Source: Paenibacillus sp. BK033
GTDB lineage: Bacteria; Bacillota; Bacilli; Paenibacillales; Paenibacillaceae
Length of the DNA stretch: 64,000 bases
Direction of reading: 5' to 3'
Assembly (NCBI RefSeq): GCF_004345425.1
Contig: NZ_SLVP01000005.1
Span: 310,001 to 374,000, forward strand
In this document: positions 43,038-51,170 of the stretch, in pieces
Position numbering within the stretch: position 1 is the stretch's first letter
How the letters are laid out: every line of letters begins with the position of its first letter
The notes under the pieces: generated by a model
Database searches by the model: none
What the model was told of the DNA's origin: nothing
What the model saw: only the letters and a program-made list of their open reading frames with translations
Translations under genes and position numbers: made by a program

Positions 43038-43733
43038 ATGGACAAAACAAGAATACTCATCATCGAGGACGAGGAGGCAATCGCGGATCTGCTTGCTTAC
43101 GGTCTGGCACGCGAAGGCTTCGAGACGCGTATAGCCGGCACCGGCACGGACGGGCTAAGGGAGCTCGAATGGTTCAGGCCCGACCTGCTGGTGCTGGATT
43201 GGATGCTGCCGGACAAAAGCGGGCTTGATATCTGCAAATTGGTGACCGCGCAATATAACATTCCGATTCTAATGCTTACGGCCAGATCGGATATCACGGA
43301 CAAAATTCTCGGACTCGAAGTGGGAGCGGACGATTACGTTACGAAGCCGTTTGATCTTCGGGAGGTTATTGTCCGGATCCGAACCATCCTCCGCAGGCTT
43401 GCGCAAGCCCAAGCCCCGGCGAAGCCGGCGCTGCCGACGGAAATCGGGTTCCGGGACATCGTTATCTCTCCATCCGAACGTCTCGTAACGAAGCAAGGCG
43501 AGCTCATTGATCTAACGCCTAAGGAGTTTGATCTGCTGCTGGCGCTATTAGGTGTCCGGGGCAAAATCTTTACGCGCGCCGAGCTGCTGGAGTCCGTGTG
43601 GGGGTATGATTTTCCCGGAGACATGCGGACGGTTGATACCCATATTCAGCGGCTGCGCAAGAAGCTTGACGCCGCTGATCTGATTACAACCGTGTTCGGC
43701 ATCGGCTACAAATTCGAGAAAAGGACGGACTGA
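43038..43733 (+). CDS. OmpR-family response regulator
   Basis: The receiver domain has EDEE at residues 10-13, phospho-acceptor Asp54 in LLVLDWMLPDKSG, and a Lys in YVTKPFD. A winged-helix domain (about 130-230) carries LTPKEFDLLLALL and VDTHIQRLRKKL. At 231 residues it is PhoB-like. The histidine kinase follows 4 bases later. It probably regulates this operon and the ABC transport genes downstream. Confidence 0.93.
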   Translation: MDKTRILIIEDEEAIADLLAYGLAREGFETRIAGTGTDGLRELEWFRPDLLVLDWMLPDKSGLDICKLVTAQYNIPILMLTARSDITDKILGLEVGADDYVTKPFDLREVIVRIRTILRRLAQAQAPAKPALPTEIGFRDIVISPSERLVTKQGELIDLTPKEFDLLLALLGVRGKIFTRAELLESVWGYDFPGDMRTVDTHIQRLRKKLDAADLITTVFGIGYKFEKRTD

Positions 43734-43737
43734 CCGT

Positions 43738-45219
43738 ATGCTGCAAACCCTGCGGGCCAAGTTCGTCATCGGTTTTTTCCTGATTTTTTGCTTATCCTTC
43801 CTTTTGCTGAACGTCACGTTAAAGGAATATATCCGTAACAGCAACAAGAGTATTGTCACATCGGATCTCATCGATCTCAAGAACAACGGCAATATTTACG
43901 TCACTCAAGCCTTCCTCATTAATCATTTCGCAAACAACGACCTTTATTTCGGTCAAATGGCCGAAGAGATGGCTCGCGATCTTCGCCGCGCCACTTCAAG
44001 CGATGTGAGCGCCTATACGGTAGATGGTATGCTGCTGTATTCCACGGACGCCGATAAATTCGCGGGACGTTCCACCGAGGACCTGAAGCTTGCATTGCAA
44101 GGCAAGACGGCATATACCATTTCGTATAAAGGCAGTGCCGGCTCCGTGCTGTATTCCTATCCCGTCGTAATCGATGGGGTAAAGGTCGGGATCCTGCGGT
44201 TTGCCAAAGACTTCTCTTCGCTGTATGAGCAGACCGGGCGAGTTCTTAACATCATCTTCTATCTCGCTCTTGCAATCTTCCTGGCTGCGTTTGGTTTCTC
44301 TTACTTGCTGTCCCGGCATATCACCATTCCGCTCATCAAGCTGACTAACGCATCCACCGAGGTTATACGGGGAAACCGGAACGTCCGTCTGAAATTCCGG
44401 CGCAAGGACGAGATTGGGCGGCTGGCGGACAACTTCAACGACATGATTGAACGGATTGACAGCCAGATTGCAACGATTGGCCGGGACCGCGACAGGCTGC
44501 AGTCGCTTATCGAGCAGGAGAAGCGCTTTTTCGATAACGTCACGCATGAGCTCAAGACGCCGCTCACGTCCATTCTTGGCTACGCGGAGATCATCCGGGA
44601 GAGTGGAGAGAGCGACTCTGCGTTTTTCCAAAAGGGAATGACCCATATCGTGGAGGAAAGCCGGCGGCTGCACGGTATGGTGCTGAACCTGCTTGAAGTG
44701 TCGAAGCGAGACGCCGTCAGGGAAGAAGCAGCGCTTGTCGATACCGGCGTGCTGCTTCGCGATTTATGCGATGCCATGGCGATACGCGCCAAACGTTATA
44801 AGAAGAGCATCGTCTTGAGGGCGGAAGACGGGCTTGTAGTATGGGGAGAAGCGGACAGGCTGCGGCAATTGTTTATCAATTTGCTAGATAATGCGATCAA
44901 ATATAGCACGCCGCTGGCGGAAATTCTGGTCACGGGAGAGAAGCACCCGAAGGGGGAGACTCTCCGATTCACGTTCAGCAATCCGGGCGAGACGTTGTCG
45001 GCAGAGCAAATAGCCAGCGTGTTTGAGCCCTTTTATTCCGGCGACAGGACATTTAAGGAAGAAGGAAGCGTAGGCCTAGGTCTCAGTATCGTAAAATCCA
45101 TTGTCGACGACCACGGCGGAACCATTCGGATGGAGAGCGACGAAGGACTCACAAACGTATGCGTTGAGCTTCCCGCGGCCGGCAGTAAGGGAGGGGGTAA
45201 TAATGCACAGCATGATTAA
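43738..45219 (+). CDS. Sensor histidine kinase
   Basis: This 493-residue kinase has membrane segments at about 12-32 and 173-195 with a 140-residue extracytoplasmic sensor that may be a dCache/sCache-like fold. A HAMP domain, HisKA with His270 in NVTHELKTPLTS, and an HATPase domain (GLGLSIVKSIV) follow. The start is the ATG at 43738. The lipoprotein gene begins inside its last 17 bases, which suggests that the lipoprotein is a co-translated partner. The signal is unknown. Confidence 0.92.
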   Translation: MLQTLRAKFVIGFFLIFCLSFLLLNVTLKEYIRNSNKSIVTSDLIDLKNNGNIYVTQAFLINHFANNDLYFGQMAEEMARDLRRATSSDVSAYTVDGMLLYSTDADKFAGRSTEDLKLALQGKTAYTISYKGSAGSVLYSYPVVIDGVKVGILRFAKDFSSLYEQTGRVLNIIFYLALAIFLAAFGFSYLLSRHITIPLIKLTNASTEVIRGNRNVRLKFRRKDEIGRLADNFNDMIERIDSQIATIGRDRDRLQSLIEQEKRFFDNVTHELKTPLTSILGYAEIIRESGESDSAFFQKGMTHIVEESRRLHGMVLNLLEVSKRDAVREEAALVDTGVLLRDLCDAMAIRAKRYKKSIVLRAEDGLVVWGEADRLRQLFINLLDNAIKYSTPLAEILVTGEKHPKGETLRFTFSNPGETLSAEQIASVFEPFYSGDRTFKEEGSVGLGLSIVKSIVDDHGGTIRMESDEGLTNVCVELPAAGSKGGGNNAQHD

Positions 45220-46378
45220 TCGGATCACCCGTCTTCTTCTTTACTGGGTTGTGATGGCGCTGCTCCTTACGGCTTCCGGCTGCATGGGAAATCCCCGCTC
45301 AGAGACGATCGTAATCCCGGAGTCTGAGGCCGATCAGCCGGCGGTTGGAGCAAACGTTGGCAAGCTGTTTCAAGTGAAGACGATCTATCCCTTGGAGAAG
45401 TGGTTTGCCAAGTTTGAGGTTTTGGGTTGGACAAACGAAGAAGAGATCGTTGGTTATGCTTCGGATAACGTTCCCTCCGGTTCTCCTTATGACGGCTTGC
45501 AGCTTCTCGCACCGCCCTTTGACCAACCGAAACAGCTTACTGCAAGCTTAAATGCAGGAAAGGATCTTCTCAGCCTATCGCCGGACGGCAGGCTGATCGC
45601 CAGTCTGTCGGATTCCAAGAATGGCTACTCGCTGGAATTGCAATCCGTGGACGGAAGACAAAACTATTCCATAGACGAGCCGGTGCCAAAGCAGCCGCAG
45701 CGATTGTTTTCCCGTAACCTGCGGTGGTCGAACGATAGCCGATATCTGTCGTATCTAGTGCTGGGAGACCGCCGCGATCAGCTGAACCTTGTTGTCTATA
45801 ACGTTCGGCAGGGATCGTTTAAGCAGCTGGCGCTGCAGGGCATGCCAGATATGAAGAACAGCGCTTCTGCCGTATTGTCAGAGGACGGAAATCGTCTATT
45901 AATCGATAACGGCAGGCTGGTCTCGCTGGCCGAATTAAACGATGACGGCCGCTTTGTAGTGAGATACGACCATGCGTCCACGCAGAACGGTTGCTTCTGG
46001 GTAGATGCGAACCGGTTTATATTCCTGGGTGCCGACGGCACCTTGTTCCAATACGACAGTCGAAACGGAGAGCTTACCGTATTGCTGGAGAAGATCGTCA
46101 GCTTTAGCCTGTCACCGGATCGAAAGATGATCGCTTATACGCAAAACGACGGGGACATTATCTATGCGGGCAAGCTGCAAGGCAACAACCTGTTGTCCCA
46201 AACGGCCGTCTACCAAGGCTTTGTCCCTTCCCTTATGAAATGGAGTATCGGCAATGGCGAGCTCTTGGTCGCAGGCAGCAAACCGTTCAACAGAACGGAG
46301 ATTGTTCCCGCACCTGTGTCCGAACTTGAGGGCACGATTGCCCTGCATGGTTTCATTATTGATTTCCAGGACAAGTAA
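45203..46378 (+). CDS. Beta-propeller lipoprotein
   Basis: This 391-residue lipoprotein has a signal peptide ending in TASGC. The rest is rich in beta strands with repeated S-P-D-G/R motifs (LLSLSPDGRLIASLS, SLSPDRKMIAY), as in TolB/WD40-like propellers. The start is the ATG at 45203, 5 bases after GGGAGGGGG. It overlaps the kinase by 17 bases. It could present a ligand to the kinase or bind cell-envelope material. A terminator separates it from the ABC genes. Confidence 0.8.
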   Translation: MHSMINRITRLLLYWVVMALLLTASGCMGNPRSETIVIPESEADQPAVGANVGKLFQVKTIYPLEKWFAKFEVLGWTNEEEIVGYASDNVPSGSPYDGLQLLAPPFDQPKQLTASLNAGKDLLSLSPDGRLIASLSDSKNGYSLELQSVDGRQNYSIDEPVPKQPQRLFSRNLRWSNDSRYLSYLVLGDRRDQLNLVVYNVRQGSFKQLALQGMPDMKNSASAVLSEDGNRLLIDNGRLVSLAELNDDGRFVVRYDHASTQNGCFWVDANRFIFLGADGTLFQYDSRNGELTVLLEKIVSFSLSPDRKMIAYTQNDGDIIYAGKLQGNNLLSQTAVYQGFVPSLMKWSIGNGELLVAGSKPFNRTEIVPAPVSELEGTIALHGFIIDFQDK

Positions 46379-46404
46379 AATCGGATATTTAGTTGCCGAG
46401 AGCG

Positions 46405-46448
46405 CGGCAGGTTGGACGAAACAGGTCCGGCCTGCCGTATTTTTTTTG
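46405..46448 (+). terminator. Intrinsic terminator after the propeller lipoprotein
   Basis: A GC-rich two-part stem (CGGCAGG with CCTGCCG, and an inner GGAC/GTCC) is followed by eight T after one A. Confidence 0.85.
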
Positions 46449-46582
46449 AAAGTCGGAGACATGTTGTACACAAAATGATGAAAGCTTTGAGACATCGCTT
46501 AGTTATACTTGGGTCAAGCATTCGGGTTAGAGGAGGCTAATGTATTTCCAGAGTTACAATACGCGAAAAGGGAATGAATGGA

Positions 46583-47989
46583 ATGAAGAATAGGGGACTA
46601 ATCATACTTGCCGTCTCGCTAATCGTGCTGGTCACGGCGGCTTGCAGTACGAACAAAGGCATGGAGGCAGGCGATAAGGCTAGTCACGAGCCGGGCAAGT
46701 CAGCTGTTCCTTCCGATGCTGCATCAAACGCGGAACCGGATGGAGACGCATCCGGCGGCGGTCAGAAAACAGTCGTATTCTCCGTTTTCTGGCCAGAGGA
46801 GCAATACGAACAAGTGGTAAAATCCTACGAAGCAGCACATCCGAATATCAAGATCAAGCTGCAATACGGGTTAAGCGAACCGTACAGCGACGAAGGGGGG
46901 GGAGAGCAAACGGATGCCGACATCGATAAGTTTACGACAACCACAAACACGGCGATGCTGGCCGGAAAAGGACCTGACCTGGTTGATCTCCGGTATTTGG
47001 CCGCGGACGATTATGAAAGGCATCATTTGCTTGAGGATTTAACCGCAAGAATGGACGAAGACCATACGTTTCGCAAGACGGACTACTTCACGAATGTATT
47101 AGGCAGCGAACAAGGTGAAAAGAGACTGTACAGCCTGCCGTTATCCTTCAGCTTAAGCGGCATGGTCGGAGACCGCAGCGCAATTGCCGCCACTGGAGTA
47201 AGGATCGACGATCATTCATGGACATGGGATGATTTCATGTCAGCGGGCAAGGAACTGGTGAACGCAAACGGAAAATATAAGGCGGCTATTGCCAGCGGAG
47301 AAGGTCTTCAAGTTGGCGGTACCGATTACTTCGTACGGAGCATTGTCGCGGATAACTATAGCAGGTTTGTAGACGAGACTAACCGCAAGGCAAGCTTTGA
47401 TTCGCCGGAATTCACCGGCTTGCTTGAACAAATAAAAAGCATGGTTGACGATGGCATCGTCAGCACGTCGGGGCAGGGATATTTTACGAACGTATCCATC
47501 TTGTCACCGGAAGATTACTTAACGACATTAGATCTATTTGGCAAGGATACGGAATTTTATATTAAACCTCATGCGGACAGCGAGCCGGCGGGTACTTCCT
47601 TTGAAACGAGTTCGGATATTGGAATAAACGCAAATTCCAAAGTGAAGGACGCAGCCTGGGATTTCCTGAAATACATGATGGACCACACAACGATTGGCCT
47701 TCCCATCAACAAGGAGCGTTTCGATGACGCTGTACAAGCCCTGAAGAAGCGGGGAACGATTACGCCGCCAACCATTGGCTCGCAGCCCGGCAAATCCTTC
47801 AAGGTGGACGAAACGCAGCTCGACCGGCTTGAAGCATTTGCGAATGCCGCTACCCGCAAGAAGAATGCATCCGGCAAGGTGCTGGATATCGTATTCGCCA
47901 ATACGTCAGCTTTCTTCGCCGGCCAGAAATCGGCGGAAGACGTAGCGAAGCTGATTCAAAATAAAGCGATGACGGTTCTCAATGAATAG
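46583..47989 (+). CDS. ABC transporter substrate-binding lipoprotein (sugar type)
   Basis: This 468-residue family 1 solute-binding protein begins with a signal peptide ending in TAAC (Cys21). A disordered Ser/Ala/Gly-rich linker follows, then the binding fold (TVVFSVFWPEEQYEQVV, AGKGPDLVDLR). The family usually binds oligosaccharides. The start is the ATG at 46583, 10 bases after AAAAGGGA; an ATG at 46574 abuts that site. It overlaps the first permease by 8 bases. Confidence 0.88.
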   Translation: MKNRGLIILAVSLIVLVTAACSTNKGMEAGDKASHEPGKSAVPSDAASNAEPDGDASGGGQKTVVFSVFWPEEQYEQVVKSYEAAHPNIKIKLQYGLSEPYSDEGGGEQTDADIDKFTTTTNTAMLAGKGPDLVDLRYLAADDYERHHLLEDLTARMDEDHTFRKTDYFTNVLGSEQGEKRLYSLPLSFSLSGMVGDRSAIAATGVRIDDHSWTWDDFMSAGKELVNANGKYKAAIASGEGLQVGGTDYFVRSIVADNYSRFVDETNRKASFDSPEFTGLLEQIKSMVDDGIVSTSGQGYFTNVSILSPEDYLTTLDLFGKDTEFYIKPHADSEPAGTSFETSSDIGINANSKVKDAAWDFLKYMMDHTTIGLPINKERFDDAVQALKKRGTITPPTIGSQPGKSFKVDETQLDRLEAFANAATRKKNASGKVLDIVFANTSAFFAGQKSAEDVAKLIQNKAMTVLNE

Positions 47990-48860
47990 AGGAGGACTGC
48001 GAGGTTGGAGAGGGGACGGCATGACGGCGCTGCTGTTCCTTGCTCCGAGCTTGATTGGATTTTCCTTGTTTTATCTCATCCCGTTTCTGCTCGGCATCTA
48101 TGAGTCCTTCACTGACGGCGCGCTTGGCGGGCAATTCGTAGGCTTTAGCAATTATTCCGAGCTTCTCCATAGCGCTTCGTTCCGTAAAGCGGCCGGCAAT
48201 ACGATGCTGTTTACATCCGTTGGCGTTCCGCTATTAATCATTTTGTCCTTGACCCTTGCCCTCCTACTAAACAGGCGGATCTTCCTGCGCAGTGCGCTGC
48301 GGACATCGTTTATGCTCCCGCTCGTTGTGCCTGTAGCATCCGTCGTGACGGTCTGGCAAATCTTTTTCGACTGGAACGGGACCTTGAACGCATGGCTGCA
48401 CGCCTTGGGAATGGCAAGAATCGATTGGATGCAATCGAATTGGTCCATGAGTATCGTTATCGCGATGTATGTATGGAAAAATATCGGCTACGATATGATC
48501 CTGCTGCTGGCGGGGCTGCAATCGATTCCGAAGGATTATTACGAGACGGCCTCGCTTGAAGGCGCCGGCCGTTTCCGTCAATTCCGCCATATTACGCTAG
48601 TTTATTTGACGCCAACCTTATTTTTCGTGCTGTTGATCTCGATCATTAACTCGTTCAAGGTGTTTCGGGAGACGTATTTGCTGGCCGGAAATTATCCGTA
48701 TGACCGGTTGTATATGCTGCAGCATTATATGAATAACATGTTTTTCGAGCTGGATGTTCAAAAGCTGACGGCCGCCGCGACTATGATGGTGGCCTGCATC
48801 GTGCTCCTGACCTCGGGACTGCTCCGCACTGAACGCCGATTCAGGGAACAAACGGAGTAG
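47982..48860 (+). CDS. ABC transporter permease (MalF/UgpA type)
   Basis: This 292-residue permease has six hydrophobic segments and the cytoplasmic EAA-like loop YYETASLEGAGRFRQFRHIT (in part), which docks to the ATPase. The ATG at 47982 overlaps the binding-protein stop; an ATG at 48021 after GAGAGGGG is an alternative. The second permease starts 12 bases later. No ATPase gene is present in the cluster, so it probably uses a shared one such as MsmX encoded elsewhere. Confidence 0.9.
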   Translation: MNRGGLRGWRGDGMTALLFLAPSLIGFSLFYLIPFLLGIYESFTDGALGGQFVGFSNYSELLHSASFRKAAGNTMLFTSVGVPLLIILSLTLALLLNRRIFLRSALRTSFMLPLVVPVASVVTVWQIFFDWNGTLNAWLHALGMARIDWMQSNWSMSIVIAMYVWKNIGYDMILLLAGLQSIPKDYYETASLEGAGRFRQFRHITLVYLTPTLFFVLLISIINSFKVFRETYLLAGNYPYDRLYMLQHYMNNMFFELDVQKLTAAATMMVACIVLLTSGLLRTERRFREQTE

Positions 48861-48871
48861 GGGGCGGATCA

Positions 48872-49744
48872 ATGAAAATTAGAGTGTCCGGACTGGCATT
48901 ATCGGTGATTCTTGCCGTATTTGCAGCTGTTATGCTGTTTCCGATTGGACTTACGCTTGTAAGCTCCTTGATGACGGAAGCCGAGCTTAGCCAAAATTAT
49001 CATTTAATCGGACAGATGGTGAATGCGGCCGGCGGCGGGAAGGATGCTTTCGTTAATCTGAAGCTGCTGCCGGACTGGTTGTCATTCGAACAATACGCGA
49101 AGGTATTGTTACTGAGTCCGAAGTTCCTTCACATGTTCTGGAACTCTGCCGGGCTTGCGGCGCCGATCGTCATAGGCCAGATTTTCGTTGGTTCACTGGC
49201 GGCTTACGCTTTCGCCATGCTGCGGTTTCCGGGAAGGGAAAAGCTGTTTCTTGTCTATCTGATGACGATGCTTATGCCTTTCCAGGTTACGTTAGTCCCG
49301 AATTATCTTGTAATCGATAAGCTGGGGCTTATGAACCAGCCTTCAGCCATTATATTGCCCGGCATATTCGGCGCGTTTGGCGTGTTTATGCTGCGGCAAT
49401 TTATGGCTCATATTCCTTACGCGCTTTCGGAAGCCGCCAAAGTCGATGGAGCAGATCCTTTTACTATTTTTTTGCGGGTTATTCTTCCGCTGGCCCAGCC
49501 GGGTCTCGCCGCGCTGGCGGTTTTGCTGTTCGTCGATTATTGGAACATGATCGAGCAGCCGCTTATTTTCTTGCAGGACGCTGCCAGACAGCCATTGTCG
49601 CTCTATTTGGCGCAAATCAACCAATCGGAACGGGGGGCAGGGTTTGCCGCTTCCGCATTGTATATGGCCCCGATGGTGCTCTTGTTCCTGTACGCGGAGT
49701 CTTATTTCGTGGCAGGCATTCAACATTCGGGCATAAAAGGATAA
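48872..49744 (+). CDS. ABC transporter permease (MalG/UgpE type)
   Basis: This 290-residue permease has six hydrophobic segments and the EAA loop SEAAKVDGADPFTIF before a conserved LPLAQPGL. It pairs with the MalF-type permease. GGGGCGG precedes the ATG. The adaptor gene follows 17 bases downstream, without a terminator between them. Confidence 0.9.
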   Translation: MKIRVSGLALSVILAVFAAVMLFPIGLTLVSSLMTEAELSQNYHLIGQMVNAAGGGKDAFVNLKLLPDWLSFEQYAKVLLLSPKFLHMFWNSAGLAAPIVIGQIFVGSLAAYAFAMLRFPGREKLFLVYLMTMLMPFQVTLVPNYLVIDKLGLMNQPSAIILPGIFGAFGVFMLRQFMAHIPYALSEAAKVDGADPFTIFLRVILPLAQPGLAALAVLLFVDYWNMIEQPLIFLQDAARQPLSLYLAQINQSERGAGFAASALYMAPMVLLFLYAESYFVAGIQHSGIKG

Positions 49745-49761
49745 TCTCAGGAGTGAATGCA

Positions 49762-50904
49762 ATGGATGATAGAAAGTCCGGCTCCGGCAAACGGAAGCTG
49801 CGGCTGCTTGCCGGTCTGTTCCTGATCCTGCTCGCGGCATGCACCCTTGCGGGAAATACGATAAGGAACCTGTCTTTGCAGAAGGTCTATACGCAAACCG
49901 CATCCAAAGGATCGGTCACGCACGAATTCGAAGGCATTGCGACTGTTCAACCGGAGCTGACGCAAGCCCTTATGAATCCGGCAGGCTGGAAAGTGAAGAA
50001 GTTGCTAGTCAAACAAGGCGATAAAGTAACGAAAGGCCAGAAATTAATCGAGTATGACGGCAGCGAAGCGATGCTTCAGCTCGATGACATGAAGACAAGT
50101 CTCGAGAAAATGCAATTGTCCATGAATCAGCTGCAGACGGATTATATTGCGGCGGTCACCGAAGGAGACGGGATCGCACTCTCTGCGGCCAAGGTTGCGC
50201 TGGATTCCGCCAAGCTTGACATGGCCTCGCAGGAGAATCACATACATAGCCTGCAAAAGAGCATTGCCGAAAGCCAATCGGTTTCCGCGCCTTTTGCGGG
50301 CATTGTAACCGAGGTTCATGCGCTTGCTGGATCGGGTCCCGGCGGTGGGCCGGATGTGATAATCGCCAATGCATCCGAAGGCTTTAAGATCCAGCTGCAG
50401 GTACCCGGCGATATAGCCCGACTCCTGGAGATCGGAGAAAAGTTGGATCAGATGAAGATAACCGGCAAAGACACGGAACAGCTTATTGGTACGATAACGT
50501 CTATCGATAATGTTGTAAACGGTGCAGTCGGGGATACGCCAGACAGCGGCAAACCGCCATCAAACGATTCTATTTCCATTCCCGGCCTAGTAACGGTTCT
50601 GCTTAAGGACAACAAGCTGATTGGCGGCGAGCGTGTGCAGGTAAAGCTTGCGAAGAGCAACAGCGAGGCCAACCTTACGCTGCCGAACGAAGCCGTGCAT
50701 CAGGATGATCAAGGAGCTTATGTATTTACGCTGGAAAGCAAGGAAGGGCCTCTAGGAAATGCCTATTATGCCGCGAAGACCCGAGTTAAGGTCACTGACT
50801 CCAATGCCTATGTCACGGCTGTTACGGAAGGGCTGTTCGAGGAGCAGGAGGTCATCGTGAGCAGTACGGGGTACCTCATAGACGGGGTGCGCGTTAGAAA
50901 GTAG
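49762..50904 (+). CDS. HlyD/RND-type membrane-fusion adaptor
   Basis: This 380-residue protein has an N-terminal membrane anchor (about 13-33), a biotinyl-lipoyl-like domain split around a coiled coil (about 100-180), and a beta-barrel domain. This is the layout of the periplasmic adaptors of RND and MacB-type efflux pumps (YknX-like in Bacillota). AGGAG lies 8 bases before the ATG at 49762; the longer frame inside the permease gene is rejected. It has no efflux pump or ABC exporter next to it, but follows an importer-type ABC system, which is unusual. Function is not predictable. Confidence 0.83.
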   Translation: MDDRKSGSGKRKLRLLAGLFLILLAACTLAGNTIRNLSLQKVYTQTASKGSVTHEFEGIATVQPELTQALMNPAGWKVKKLLVKQGDKVTKGQKLIEYDGSEAMLQLDDMKTSLEKMQLSMNQLQTDYIAAVTEGDGIALSAAKVALDSAKLDMASQENHIHSLQKSIAESQSVSAPFAGIVTEVHALAGSGPGGGPDVIIANASEGFKIQLQVPGDIARLLEIGEKLDQMKITGKDTEQLIGTITSIDNVVNGAVGDTPDSGKPPSNDSISIPGLVTVLLKDNKLIGGERVQVKLAKSNSEANLTLPNEAVHQDDQGAYVFTLESKEGPLGNAYYAAKTRVKVTDSNAYVTAVTEGLFEEQEVIVSSTGYLIDGVRVRK

Positions 50905-51077
50905 GAAGGTCCTATAAGTTGTAAAATGACGAGGGGCTATGTGTTCGAATAGAAGTGAAAAATAGCAGAGGATTCCTCCGGTTCTTGCTTTGAGGCTTGC
51001 CAATTTCTAGCCTAGAAGTCCGGCAGCATTCGCTTGCCCGCAATTTTGCTCAAGAAAGCTGCAAAGGAACAAAATCG

Positions 51078-51120
51078 AAAAATAGCGCTGCAGGGATAGC
51101 TCTCTGCAGCGCTATTTTTT
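51078..51120. terminator. Bidirectional terminator between the adaptor and GDPD genes
   Basis: A perfect 16-bp stem (51078-51093 with 51104-51119) is A-rich on one end and T-rich on the other, in a gap with convergent genes. The rest of the 266-base gap shows no gene. Confidence 0.85.
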
Positions 51121-51170
51121 AGGAGGCTTACTTTTTAATTTACCACTTAAGACGGTTCAGCTTCTTCAAG

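Noticed and set aside
43996..44673. A 225-codon minus-strand frame inside the histidine kinase gene.
   Set aside because: It is a shadow of a well-supported kinase and has no ribosome binding site or recognisable domain.
49540..49761. A 74-residue N-terminal extension of the HlyD-like adaptor.
   Set aside because: It is read inside the permease gene in another frame. The ATG at 49762 has AGGAG and directly precedes the membrane anchor.
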